A stretch of DNA of 64,000 bases from Planctomycetota bacterium (lineage in GTDB: Bacteria; Planctomycetota; UBA1135; GCA-002686595): positions 34,823 to 98,822 of the forward strand of contig JACRIN010000042.1 in assembly GCA_016220085.1 (NCBI GenBank). The letters are read 5' to 3'. Shown in pieces: positions 8,125 through 16,079 of this stretch. The translations under genes and the position numbers were made by a program. The notes under the pieces are model-generated. The model was given only the letters and a program-made list of their open reading frames with translations. It had not been told where the DNA came from and made no database searches. Each line of letters starts with the position of its first letter. Position 1 is the stretch's first letter.

Positions 8125-9977
8125 GCTTGGCTGACGTCGAGGCCTTCCTGGAGCGTCTCTTCCCAGCTCGCGATCAAGCGCGCGCACTCGGGCAGGTTCT
8201 TGCCGCGGCCCTCGCGCTCGGACCAGTCCTTCAAGCGCTCGACCATGTTGAGGTCGGCGGGATCGCCGACGAGCAAGCGCACCTTCGACAGCACTTCCTG
8301 CACGAGCACGAGATCGATCGCGCCCCACAGATCGATGCCGAGCCCCGGAAGATCGTCCGCGCACGCCTTGAGCGAGAGCGCGCTGCGCAGCGAGAACGTC
8401 GCGCCCTTCAGGCTGGTGATGAAATCGAGTCGTCCGATCGCCTCGATCTGCTCTTCGTCGAGCGTCAAGCCGGCTTGCTGCACCGCGTGGCGCGGATCGA
8501 TCGTCACTTCGACGACCGCGGCGCGGTCGAGCACGCGCGGCGAGAGCGGGCGAGTCGTGTGGTCGTTGTTGATCGTCGCGACGAAGCGCGCGGCGGGCGA
8601 GAGGAAGAGCTCCGCGGCTTCCGTGACCGGCCAACCGCGCACGCCTTGGCCGCCGAGCTCGAGCGTGCGATCGCGGCGTGCGCTCGCCGGGAACTGCGAG
8701 CGCACCATGACGTCGGAGAGCCAGTACTCGGGCTGGCTCAGGTTGAACTCCTCGAACACGACCAGGAACACGCGCTTGTCGCCGTGCTCCCACGCGCGCG
8801 CCGCTTGGTGGAGGAAGTTCGTGAAGCGAGTCGGCTCGAACGTGTTGTGGATCGGATTGACGTAGCCGAGCAGGTCCTCGCGACCGCGCCAAGTCGACGA
8901 CACCGGCACGACGAGCGTGCGCTCGCGCGTCGGATCGTCGATCAAATTGAGCGCGAGCGTGCTCTTCCCGACGCCCGGATTGCCGCGCAGGATCAAGAGC
9001 GGCTTGGTGAGCGTCCCGACCGAGATCTTGGTCAACGTCGCTTGGCCGTGGCGCGCGACGATCCACTCGCGCTTGGTCGGCTCGACGAGGGAGAGCTGCG
9101 AGAGCGCGGCCCGCGCGGGTTCGAGCATCGGGATCGCGCTCGCGAGCTGCGTGCCCGGCGTCGATTCGCTCGCGGACATTTCGGAGGGAACTTCGGCGAC
9201 GTGGGCTTCGCCGGCGGGAGCGCCGGTCGGGCTTTCGCTCTTCACCGCCTCCGCGAAGCGCTTGAACGTCGTGCTCGCGGCGCCGAAGCGACTGGCGCGC
9301 GCCTTCAGCGCTCTCGGGCCGTTCGCGGGCTTCCTCAGGCGCCTCGCAGCGGTGTCGAACCACGCGGAAAGATTGCGCGCGAAGTTCGCGAAGCGCTGCT
9401 CGTCGGTCGGCGTCTGCCATGCGATGCCGGCGTGCGCGGCGTCTTGGCCTTGCTTGAACACGCGCTCGACCGACACGCGCTCGACGGTCTTGATGTACGG
9501 GCCGGGGAGGTGCTGGAAGCGCGGGATCTCGAGCTTCAGCGGCGTCATCCGACACCAACCGTCGGGGTACGGAACGATGCGCCAGTCGAAGCGCCGTCCG
9601 TTCTCGAAGCGCTCGATCTTCTGGATGCGATACGCGCCGAACACGAGCTTCGGCGTGCCCCAACCCTCGGCGATGCCACCGGGCTCGCTGAATTGGCGTC
9701 CCCAGAGGATCAGGATCTGATCGTCGAGCAGGTGCGGATCGTCTTCGAGGATCCAACCGATGCCGTCGTCGGGGACGAGCAGGTTCGGGCTCGTTTCCGC
9801 GAAGAGATTGACGTGGAAGCAGCGCCGATCGCCGCGCGAGCAATAGTCGTCACGGAAGTCCTGCTTGGCGCCGCACGACCAACTCGATGCGTTGCTGCAG
9901 ATCGTGCCGTCCCAACCTTGGCGGTGCGAGTTGACCGTACAGCCGACGGCGTACCCGGGTTCGATATCGAAGCTCAT
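8121..9977 (-). CDS. McrB-like AAA+ ATPase with N-terminal cysteine-rich reader domain
   Basis: A 618-residue protein. Residues 1-180 hold a cysteine- and aromatic-rich domain (VNSHRQGWDGTIC, SWSCGAKQ, FHVNLF, YPDGWCRM) that may recognise DNA or a modified base. A charged linker follows. The AAA+ module has Walker A RGNPGVGKST (331-340), Walker B VFLVVFEEFN (403-412) and a sensor/arginine region FVATINNDHTTRPLSPRVLDRA, the McrB/MoxR-type signature. With the downstream McrC-like protein it forms a two-gene operon on the minus strand. The start ATG 9977 is the first in frame after upstream stops. The defence role is inferred from architecture. Confidence 0.78.
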   Translation of the reverse strand: MSFDIEPGYAVGCTVNSHRQGWDGTICSNASSWSCGAKQDFRDDYCSRGDRRCFHVNLFAETSPNLLVPDDGIGWILEDDPHLLDDQILILWGRQFSEPGGIAEGWGTPKLVFGAYRIQKIERFENGRRFDWRIVPYPDGWCRMTPLKLEIPRFQHLPGPYIKTVERVSVERVFKQGQDAAHAGIAWQTPTDEQRFANFARNLSAWFDTAARRLRKPANGPRALKARASRFGAASTTFKRFAEAVKSESPTGAPAGEAHVAEVPSEMSASESTPGTQLASAIPMLEPARAALSQLSLVEPTKREWIVARHGQATLTKISVGTLTKPLLILRGNPGVGKSTLALNLIDDPTRERTLVVPVSSTWRGREDLLGYVNPIHNTFEPTRFTNFLHQAARAWEHGDKRVFLVVFEEFNLSQPEYWLSDVMVRSQFPASARRDRTLELGGQGVRGWPVTEAAELFLSPAARFVATINNDHTTRPLSPRVLDRAAVVEVTIDPRHAVQQAGLTLDEEQIEAIGRLDFITSLKGATFSLRSALSLKACADDLPGLGIDLWGAIDLVLVQEVLSKVRLLVGDPADLNMVERLKDWSEREGRGKNLPECARLIASWEETLQEGLDVSQA

Positions 9978-10065
9978 AGCAATAGGGGATAGAGGACGCG
10001 AACATGTGTGGAATCGAGCGGTGGACCCGCCCGCGACTTCAATCTAGCACCGCCCCGAAAACCCG

Positions 10066-10485
10066 ATGGCTTCCATCTTCACCCGCATCATCCAAGGCGA
10101 GATCCCCGGTCGTTTCGTGTGGAAGGACGAGCACGTCGTCGCCTTCCTGACGGTGCGGCCGATCCGTCCGGGCCACACGCTGGTCGTGCCGCGCAGGGAG
10201 GTCGACTACTGGATCGACCTCGAGCCCGAGCTCGCGAACCGCGTCCTCTCGGTCAGCCAAATCGTCTCGCGCGCGATCCAGAACGCGTTCGCGCCGCAGA
10301 AGGTCGGCCTCGCGATCGTCGGCCTCGAAGTGCGCCACGTGCACTTGCACCTCGTGCCGCTGCAAGGGATCGCTGACCTCGACTTCGCGAAGGCGGACCC
10401 GAATCCGGACCCGAAGGCGCTCGACGCGGCGGCCGAAAAGCTCCGCGCGGCGCTGCGCGCGCTGGGCCGCCGCGAAGTCGCGTAG
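10066..10485 (+). CDS. HIT family nucleotide hydrolase/transferase
   Basis: A 139-residue histidine-triad protein. The N-terminus (SIFTRIIQGEIPGRFVWKDE, then AFLTVRPIRPGHTLVVPRREV) is typical of the HINT branch, and the catalytic triad is HVHLHLVPL near residue 93. HIT proteins hydrolyse purine nucleoside phosphoramidates or related AMP conjugates in the cytosol. Length is normal. The gene stands alone, divergent from the McrB-like gene, with TAGCAC about 15 bases before the ATG as a possible -10. Confidence 0.92.
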   Translation: MASIFTRIIQGEIPGRFVWKDEHVVAFLTVRPIRPGHTLVVPRREVDYWIDLEPELANRVLSVSQIVSRAIQNAFAPQKVGLAIVGLEVRHVHLHLVPLQGIADLDFAKADPNPDPKALDAAAEKLRAALRALGRREVA

Positions 10486-10589
10486 CGCGAGCACCTGTGC
10501 TCGCGCGTGCGACCGGCGCCGCGCTGCGCGGCGCGGACCGCGCATTGCGTCCGCTCCGCGCGCCATGTCGCCCGAGTCGGTTCGCGCGA

Positions 10590-10929
10590 GTCGGCCAGTC
10601 GCGCGAAGAACGCCTCGAACTCGCCCTTCGGATCGGTGCCGTAGCCACACACGCGTTTGCCGTCGTCCGAGACGGCCGTGAGCGAGTGCAGCGTCCAGCC
10701 GCTCAGGTCGACGCCGGCGGCGACGCGGATGTCGCTCAGCAGCGGAAACGGAAGCCCGTTGGAGTCGACGGCGTTCCGATGCCCGGCTCGATTGGCCGCC
10801 CCGCGGGACTGCGCTCGGCGTGCCGAACGCGGATCCGTAGTCGACGTTGAGACTCCGCGCAGCGGAACGTGGCGAAGACGCGGCAACGACAGAGGCGCAC
10901 ACGATCACGAGACCAGCCAATCGAAACAT
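10590..10929 (-). pseudogene. Remnant of a secreted HAF-repeat protein
   Basis: ATG 10929 opens a good signal peptide (MFRLAGLVIVCASVVAA) followed by SLNVDYGSAFGTPS. A frameshift near 10805 then moves the coherent sequence to the next frame: AVDSNGLPFPLLSDIRV, VDLSGWTLHSLTAVSDDG and KRVCGYGTDPKGEFEAFFARL. The last string matches the HAF-repeat signature seen in the gene at 16080. After it the sequence loses character. The gene is therefore shifted and truncated. Confidence 0.65.
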
Positions 10930-11120
10930 GACGGAGCTTCCCGCAAAAAGACGAAGGCGACGGAGGAGCGGCGGGGCGAGTCGACTCTCCAGCGCGTAGG
11001 GTGGCCGCGCGTTCCTGTTTCGTCGGAGCGAAGCAAGACCCGGCGACGCGTCGAGCGATCGCGCTCAGCGCTACCGCTCGTTCGACGCACGCTCCGCTGC
11101 CGCGGGCTCGTCGAACGCTC

Positions 11121-11807
11121 TCAGGCGCGCGAGCGCGCCAGCTCGCGACCGACGATCGTTCCGTAGAGCGCGTTGTACGCGACGGCGATCGAGAGGTGGA
11201 GCGAACCACTGAGGTTCGCGAGCAACTGGAGTTGGAGCCCGAACAGCGTCACCGTGAGCACGGCGCCTGCCCCTTGACGCACCTGCGCGACGCCGAACGC
11301 GATCGAAGCGAGCAGCCACGCGGTCGATTCTGCTCCGGTCGCTTTCAGCAAGATCGCGAAGAGGGCCCCGCGATAGACGAGCTCGCAGCCGATGCCGAGC
11401 AGCAGCGCAGCGACCCACCACTCGCGCAGGTCACGTCGATTGCGCGGAGCCCAGTCGAACAAGCGGTGCTTGCCGTTGCGCAGGGCGACACGGAACCCAT
11501 ACCAGCCGACGACCAGGAAGGCGGCGAGCGTGAACGCGGCGAGGCGAATCGAGCGCGCGTCTGCACCGAATTCACGCCAGAACTCGAGGCGCTCCGAGCG
11601 CATGGCGATCCACGCGAGCACCAACTCCGGAACGAGAGCGACGATCCACGGTATCACCGCCCGCCGCATCGTGACCGGTCCTTCGATCCCGCCGGAGTGA
11701 ACTCCGATCGATCCCGCCACGCGCGGTAGCACGAACACGGCGCAGAGGAAGATCCAGCCCGCTGCTCCGAGCCCGTTCGACGCACTGGGATCCGCGAGCG
11801 CGCTCAT
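11121..11807 (-). CDS. CPBP-type (CAAX protease-like) membrane protein with degenerate motifs
   Basis: A 228-residue protein with about six hydrophobic segments. The late part resembles the CPBP intramembrane metalloprotease family: CELVYRGALFAILL aligns with the EExxxR motif but has cysteine in place of the first glutamate; FGVAQV stands where FxxxH is expected; HLSIAVAYN resembles the HxxxN/D motif. Loss of the first glutamate and of one histidine makes proteolytic activity doubtful. Family members take part in bacteriocin immunity or protein processing. Neighbours give no clue. Confidence 0.55.
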   Translation of the reverse strand: MSALADPSASNGLGAAGWIFLCAVFVLPRVAGSIGVHSGGIEGPVTMRRAVIPWIVALVPELVLAWIAMRSERLEFWREFGADARSIRLAAFTLAAFLVVGWYGFRVALRNGKHRLFDWAPRNRRDLREWWVAALLLGIGCELVYRGALFAILLKATGAESTAWLLASIAFGVAQVRQGAGAVLTVTLFGLQLQLLANLSGSLHLSIAVAYNALYGTIVGRELARSRA

Positions 11808-11880
11808 CGGCCGACGGATCCTAGCGGCACAGCCCGTCCGTGTGCTGAAGCGCGCGTCGAGCGCGCCCTGCTTCGGACGG

Positions 11881-12624
11881 CTAGCGGCGCAGCGCGTTGC
11901 GTTCGCGGGCCAGGAGTTCGCGGTGCGCGCCTGGGGCGAGGTCGGCGAGCTCGAGCGAGCCGAACGCGACGCGTGCGAGCTTCAGGACCTTGCTGTCGAT
12001 CGCTTCGAGCATCCGGCGGACTTGGCGATTGCGGCCTTCGGTGATCGTGAGCTCGAAGAGCGTGCGTTCCTTCGACCGGCGCAGCAGCGCGACGCGCGCG
12101 GGCAACGTGCGGCCGTCGGAGAGCTCGACGCCGCGGCGCAGGCGCTCGAACTCGGTGTCGTCGATGCGGCCGCGCGCTTCGACGCGGTAGCGCTTGGCGA
12201 CGTGCGAGGTCGGTTCGAGCAGGCGCGCGGCGAAATCGGTGTCGTTGGTGAAGAGCAGGAGACCCGAGGTGTCGCGGTCGAGCCGTCCGACCGGCGCGAG
12301 CCACGCGCCGAGGTCGCCGAGCAGGTCGTACACCGTCTTGCGGCCCTCGGGATCGCTGCGGGTGGTCACGTAGCCGACCGGTTTGTGTAGGGCGACGTAG
12401 AGCTTCGCGCGCTCCTTCGCTTGCTCGCGATCGAGCTCGATGCGATCGCGCTCGGGCACGACCCAGCGCTCCGGATCGCGCACGACCAGCCCGTTGACGC
12501 GCACGCGGCCGGCGCGCACGAACTCGACTGCCTCGGTGCGCGAGCAGAGGCCGAGCCGCGAGAGCGCTCGGTCGATCGTCTTGCGCTCGGCGCGCGCGTT
12601 CCTGTCGATCGGTTTGCGTTTCAC
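11881..12624 (-). CDS. Pseudouridine synthase, RsuA/RluB family
   Basis: A 247-residue enzyme. An N-terminal S4 RNA-binding domain (TIDRALSRLGLCSRTEAVEFVRAGRVRVNG) is followed by the catalytic domain with the motif GRLDRDTSGLLLFTND, whose aspartate is the nucleophile, and the conserved EGRNRQVRRML. It isomerises uridine in ribosomal RNA. Whether the substrate is 16S (RsuA) or 23S (RluB/E/F) cannot be decided here. It lies eight bases downstream of the MFS transporter gene and may be co-transcribed. Confidence 0.93.
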   Translation of the reverse strand: MKRKPIDRNARAERKTIDRALSRLGLCSRTEAVEFVRAGRVRVNGLVVRDPERWVVPERDRIELDREQAKERAKLYVALHKPVGYVTTRSDPEGRKTVYDLLGDLGAWLAPVGRLDRDTSGLLLFTNDTDFAARLLEPTSHVAKRYRVEARGRIDDTEFERLRRGVELSDGRTLPARVALLRRSKERTLFELTITEGRNRQVRRMLEAIDSKVLKLARVAFGSLELADLAPGAHRELLARERNALRR

Positions 12625-12631
12625 GGGATGC

Positions 12632-14122
12632 TCAATGCCCGCCGCCGGAGCGCGGCTTCGCGTTCCAGATGCGCAGGCAGAGGAGGAACCCGATGATCGC
12701 GAACGGAAGGAGGAAGAGCGGCCAGAACTTCCAATCTTTCGTCGTCAGGTGCCCCAACACGAGCGCTTGCAGTCCGGTGCCGAGGTAGACGAAGCCGTCG
12801 ATCACGCCGGTCGCGGTCGCCGCGGCGCGCCGTCCGCCGAAGTCCATCGACGCAGTGCCGGAGAGCAGGCCGTGCGTGCCGATCACGCTGATGCTGATCA
12901 GGAAGACCGCGACGGCGAGCGCTTGCCAATGCTCGGGATCGGGCGTCAGCGTCAGGATCATCACGCCGACACAAACGGCGCAGAGCGCGTAGAAGAACGC
13001 CGCCGACGGGCCGCGCCTGCTCTGGAAGAACAGATCGGAGCAGAAGCCCGCGAGATTGCCGCCGATCACGCCCGCGACGAAGAGCAAGCCGCCCCAACCG
13101 CCGCCGAACGCGAACGGGAAGAGCGCGACGACCGTGCCGAGCGTGATCGCGAGCCGCCGCGTGCGCCCTTGCATCCGCGTGCCGCTCCAGATCATCGCGA
13201 CGCCGATCACCAGCGCGGCGACGAGCCCGAACACGCCGCCCGCGTGCTCCCAGGAGCCGGTGCGCAGCGGGTGGGCGCTCTCGAGCTTCCACACCTCCTT
13301 CGCGTAGATCGGGAACCAGTTCATCACGCCCTGGCGCAGCACGCCGGTGCAGAACTCGATCAGCGCGATCACGATCAGCACCGGGTGCGTCAGGATTCGC
13401 AGCGTGAGCTGCCAACCCGAGAGCACCTCGCCCTCCTTCGCAGTCACCGCGTCGCCTGTGTCGAAGTCGGCGTGACCCGCAAGGCCCGGCGTGTCGCGCA
13501 GCAACAAGCTCTCGACGATCACCATCGCGAGCAGGCACGCGCCCGGCGCGTAGAAGACCCACCACGTCTCGTCGACGCCGCCCGTCGGCCGCGTGAAGTC
13601 GAGGATCCAACCGTTGACCGTGAACGCGAGGAAGATCCCCGACGCGATCATCGTGCCGAAGATGCCGCTGAAGCCGCCGCGCTCGCGCACGTGGAACCAG
13701 TGCGCGTTGACCTTGACGATCGCGACCGCGGCGAAGCTCTGGAAGTACATGTTGACCGCGTACAGGCAGAGCGTCGGCCAGTAGAGCGCGCTCTGCGAAC
13801 CGAGCGCGTGCTGCACGAACGCGCCGAGCGCCAGGTTGACGATGCCCGCGCCGGTCGCCGACATCAGCATCGCGCGCCGCCCGCCGATGCGATCGGTCAG
13901 CGGGCCGTTGAGCAGGAACGAGAGCCCGTAGACCCACGTGCCGACCGCGAAGATGTCGCCGAAGTCTTCCTTCGACATCAAGCTGCCGAGCGACGTCTTC
14001 GCGACGGTCAGGTTGTAACGCCCCATGTAGAGGAGCGCGTAGGTCACCCCGAGGGGGAACCAGTTCCAGAAGCGCCGCAGCCGGTATTCGCGTGAGTGTG
14101 CCGGGGGAAGAGCGCTGGTCAT
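12632..14122 (-). CDS. MFS transporter, organophosphate:phosphate antiporter-like
   Basis: A 496-residue, 12-helix major facilitator protein. RYNLTVAKTSLGSLMSKEDFG, GPLTDRIGGRRAMLM and the late CSDLFFQSRRGPSA are close to the GlpT/UhpT (OPA) subgroup, which exchanges sugar or glycerol phosphates for inorganic phosphate across the inner membrane. ATG 14122 overlaps the stop of the HAD phosphatase gene (ATGA), so the two are coupled, consistent with handling of a phosphorylated substrate. The substrate is not known. Confidence 0.88.
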   Translation of the reverse strand: MTSALPPAHSREYRLRRFWNWFPLGVTYALLYMGRYNLTVAKTSLGSLMSKEDFGDIFAVGTWVYGLSFLLNGPLTDRIGGRRAMLMSATGAGIVNLALGAFVQHALGSQSALYWPTLCLYAVNMYFQSFAAVAIVKVNAHWFHVRERGGFSGIFGTMIASGIFLAFTVNGWILDFTRPTGGVDETWWVFYAPGACLLAMVIVESLLLRDTPGLAGHADFDTGDAVTAKEGEVLSGWQLTLRILTHPVLIVIALIEFCTGVLRQGVMNWFPIYAKEVWKLESAHPLRTGSWEHAGGVFGLVAALVIGVAMIWSGTRMQGRTRRLAITLGTVVALFPFAFGGGWGGLLFVAGVIGGNLAGFCSDLFFQSRRGPSAAFFYALCAVCVGVMILTLTPDPEHWQALAVAVFLISISVIGTHGLLSGTASMDFGGRRAAATATGVIDGFVYLGTGLQALVLGHLTTKDWKFWPLFLLPFAIIGFLLCLRIWNAKPRSGGGH

Positions 14123-15012
14123 CGCCGCTGAGTTTCGCGGCGGCGCTCGACGACGGCAAGCAGATCGGCGACGTCGTCGATGATTCGGTCGATCGCTCCG
14201 TCGGCGCGGGTGTCGAGCACCCAGCTCGGCGTGTGGCCGTGGCGGCGCAGGACGAGCTCGCGCGGAGCCGCCGGATGGCCCTGCATGCGCATCACGTGCG
14301 GCAAGGCGAGATCGAGCGAGAAGACGTCGCCGACGACCAGCTCCGGCCGCTCTTCCTCGATCACCTGGGCGTAGCGCGGGCGGTCGACGACGATCTTGCG
14401 GCCGCCGACGGTGATCGAGTCGCCTTTCGGGCCGAGCAGGAACTTGCCCGCCGAGCCGCGGACGCGCAGCGCGTGGGTCGCGCGCTCGCCAGCGTCGACG
14501 CCGGCCTCGCGGAACCAACCGATGATCTTCTCGGGCGGCGAATTCGAGACGACGACGATTTCCGCGCCGGCGCGGCGCAGCGCTTCGAGCGAGAGCACCG
14601 CGCGCGGCACGAGCGCGGGCGGATGCTCGCGGCGGAAGGAATGCGTCGCCGCGTGGAAGCAGTGGTCGCCGAACGCGGTCAGCGTCGCGAAGCCGGAGTC
14701 GAGGATCGCCTCGCGGTAGACGTGCGTGCGCGGATCGTCGCGCTCGCTGTCGATGTACGACGTGATCGAGTTCGGCTCGCAGAACGGATCTTCGTCGACG
14801 TACGCCGTGATCCGGCCGTCGGGGGCCCAACCGAAGCGCTCGGGCGTGCTCTTGACCGCGCGTTCGAAGTGCAGGAAGTCGCTCCTGGCGCGCTCGGCGT
14901 CGATGTCGGCGAGCCGCGCGGCTTCGGCGGCGACGTAGAGCTTGACGTGCTCGGCCTCGAACGCCTGGTTGGTCCAGACACCGTCGAAGTCAGAGAGGAT
15001 CTTGATCGACAT
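14119..15012 (-). CDS. HAD superfamily hydrolase
   Basis: A 297-residue cytosolic HAD hydrolase. Motif I is LSDFDGVWTN at residue 6 (nucleophile aspartate, DxDG), motif II is VVVSNSPPEK with its serine, and motif IV is VVGDVFSLDLAL. A cap region lies between motifs I and II. It is probably a phosphatase. Translational coupling to the OPA-type transporter downstream suggests action on an imported phosphate ester. Start ATG 15012 gives the full motif I at the extreme N-terminus, as is usual. Confidence 0.85.
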   Translation of the reverse strand: MSIKILSDFDGVWTNQAFEAEHVKLYVAAEAARLADIDAERARSDFLHFERAVKSTPERFGWAPDGRITAYVDEDPFCEPNSITSYIDSERDDPRTHVYREAILDSGFATLTAFGDHCFHAATHSFRREHPPALVPRAVLSLEALRRAGAEIVVVSNSPPEKIIGWFREAGVDAGERATHALRVRGSAGKFLLGPKGDSITVGGRKIVVDRPRYAQVIEEERPELVVGDVFSLDLALPHVMRMQGHPAAPRELVLRRHGHTPSWVLDTRADGAIDRIIDDVADLLAVVERRRETQRR

Positions 15013-15077
15013 GGCGTGGGGCGCGTCAGTTTGGACGATGGCGCGGAACCACGCTCTCGGCCTCGATCAAGCTTCGA

Positions 15078-15653
15078 TCAATTCGCCGGGTTCGTGCGGT
15101 GCGACGGCAGCTTGCTGGTGACCGCCCAACCGCTCGCCGACTTGCCGAGCACGAGATACCACGCGCGACCTTGCGAGCCCGAAAGCGTCCACACGTGACC
15201 GCAGTAGACGATCGCTTGCGTGTGATCGGCGTTGAAGCCGATGCGCGAGAGTTCGACGTAGCCCGGGTACGTCGGCACGCGCGGCGCTTGCGCCTCGGTG
15301 ATGTAGACGTTGCCGTGGACCAGGTCGAGCTTGTAGTCGAGGTCCGCGGGCTCCTGGTTCTTGTTCCAGAAGTCGTCGAGCGTCGACTTCTGCGTCAGCT
15401 TGGTGTTGTCGCGGACGAACTTGTACGGCACGTCCGAAGCGGGGTCGTGCAGGTGGTTCGGGACGGTGATGTTGAGCACCGGCATGCTCTCGACCGGTTG
15501 GCAGACGTCCTCGATCACGCGCTTGTAGATCGAGTACTCCTCGCTGCTCGCGTCGATCGGCGTCGTCGCGGGCGTGGTCGTCGTCGTCGATTGGCACGCT
15601 TGGGCGAAGGGGAGAGAGAGCAGGGCGAGGGCGATAAGGAAGTTCGTGCGCAT
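15078..15653 (-). CDS. Lipoprotein of unknown function
   Basis: A 191-residue protein starting MRTNFLIALALLSLPFAQACQS, a lipoprotein signal with cysteine at residue 20, followed by a threonine-rich linker (TTTTTPATTP). The mature part contains YSIYKRVIEDVCQ, VPNHLHDP and IVYCGHVWTLSGSQGRAWYLVLGKSASGW, which looks like a compact beta-rich domain. No family is recognised. An upstream start (15692) is possible but would bury the signal. Confidence 0.8.
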   Translation of the reverse strand: MRTNFLIALALLSLPFAQACQSTTTTTPATTPIDASSEEYSIYKRVIEDVCQPVESMPVLNITVPNHLHDPASDVPYKFVRDNTKLTQKSTLDDFWNKNQEPADLDYKLDLVHGNVYITEAQAPRVPTYPGYVELSRIGFNADHTQAIVYCGHVWTLSGSQGRAWYLVLGKSASGWAVTSKLPSHRTNPAN

Positions 15654-15752
15654 GGCTATGTGGGTGCGGGGAGTGAGCGCACAGGCTAGCAAGTCGCAGC
15701 GACGCTTTCTGCGGCCCGCCGCGGGAGAGCTGGAGGCGAGCGACCCGCCGCA

Positions 15753-15998
15753 CCGGAGCCGACGGCCTTCGCTCGACCGCGCGGGCGACGACAGCGAGCG
15801 ACCTGCCGCGCGCGAGCCGATGGAGAGCGAACAACCGCGCGGAGCGGGCGGCGCGCGTTCGGCCGCGCCGGAACCGACGGCATTCGCTCGACCGCGCGGG
15901 AGCCGACGGCGAGAGACCGGTCGCGCGCGAGCCGATGGAGAGCGAACAACCGCGCGGAGCGGGCGGCGCGCGATCGGCTGCTCGGGAACCGACGGACG
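15753..15998. repeat. 115-bp tandem repeat, about 2.1 copies
   Basis: CCGGAGCCGACGGCCTTCGC at 15753 recurs at 15868 (CCGGAACCGACGGCATTCGC) and partially at 15983, a constant 115-bp period. Within it GAGCCGATGGAGAGCGAACA is perfectly repeated. It fills most of the spacer 15654-16079, in which no gene is credible. Confidence 0.85.
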
Positions 15999-16079
15999 AT
16001 CGACGTGCTCTTCGCCGGGCGCCTGCGGACTTCGCGGTAGCCGACGCTCGGCTCGACCTCTCCGCCGCGACCGACGAGG

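Noticed and set aside
6835..9843. A single 1002-residue minus-strand frame covering both McrBC-like genes.
   Set aside because: Only its last 429 residues are sensible; the first part is the shifted shadow of the McrB-like gene, which has a Walker A and normal composition in its own frame.
10786..11209. Overlapping plus- and minus-strand frames of 157-169 residues between the HAF remnant and the CPBP gene.
   Set aside because: They have random-like arginine- and serine-rich composition and no start signals; treated as non-coding.
12440..14095. A 551-residue plus-strand frame opposite the MFS transporter.
   Set aside because: It is a GC-rich shadow frame; the minus strand encodes a full 12-helix transporter with family motifs.
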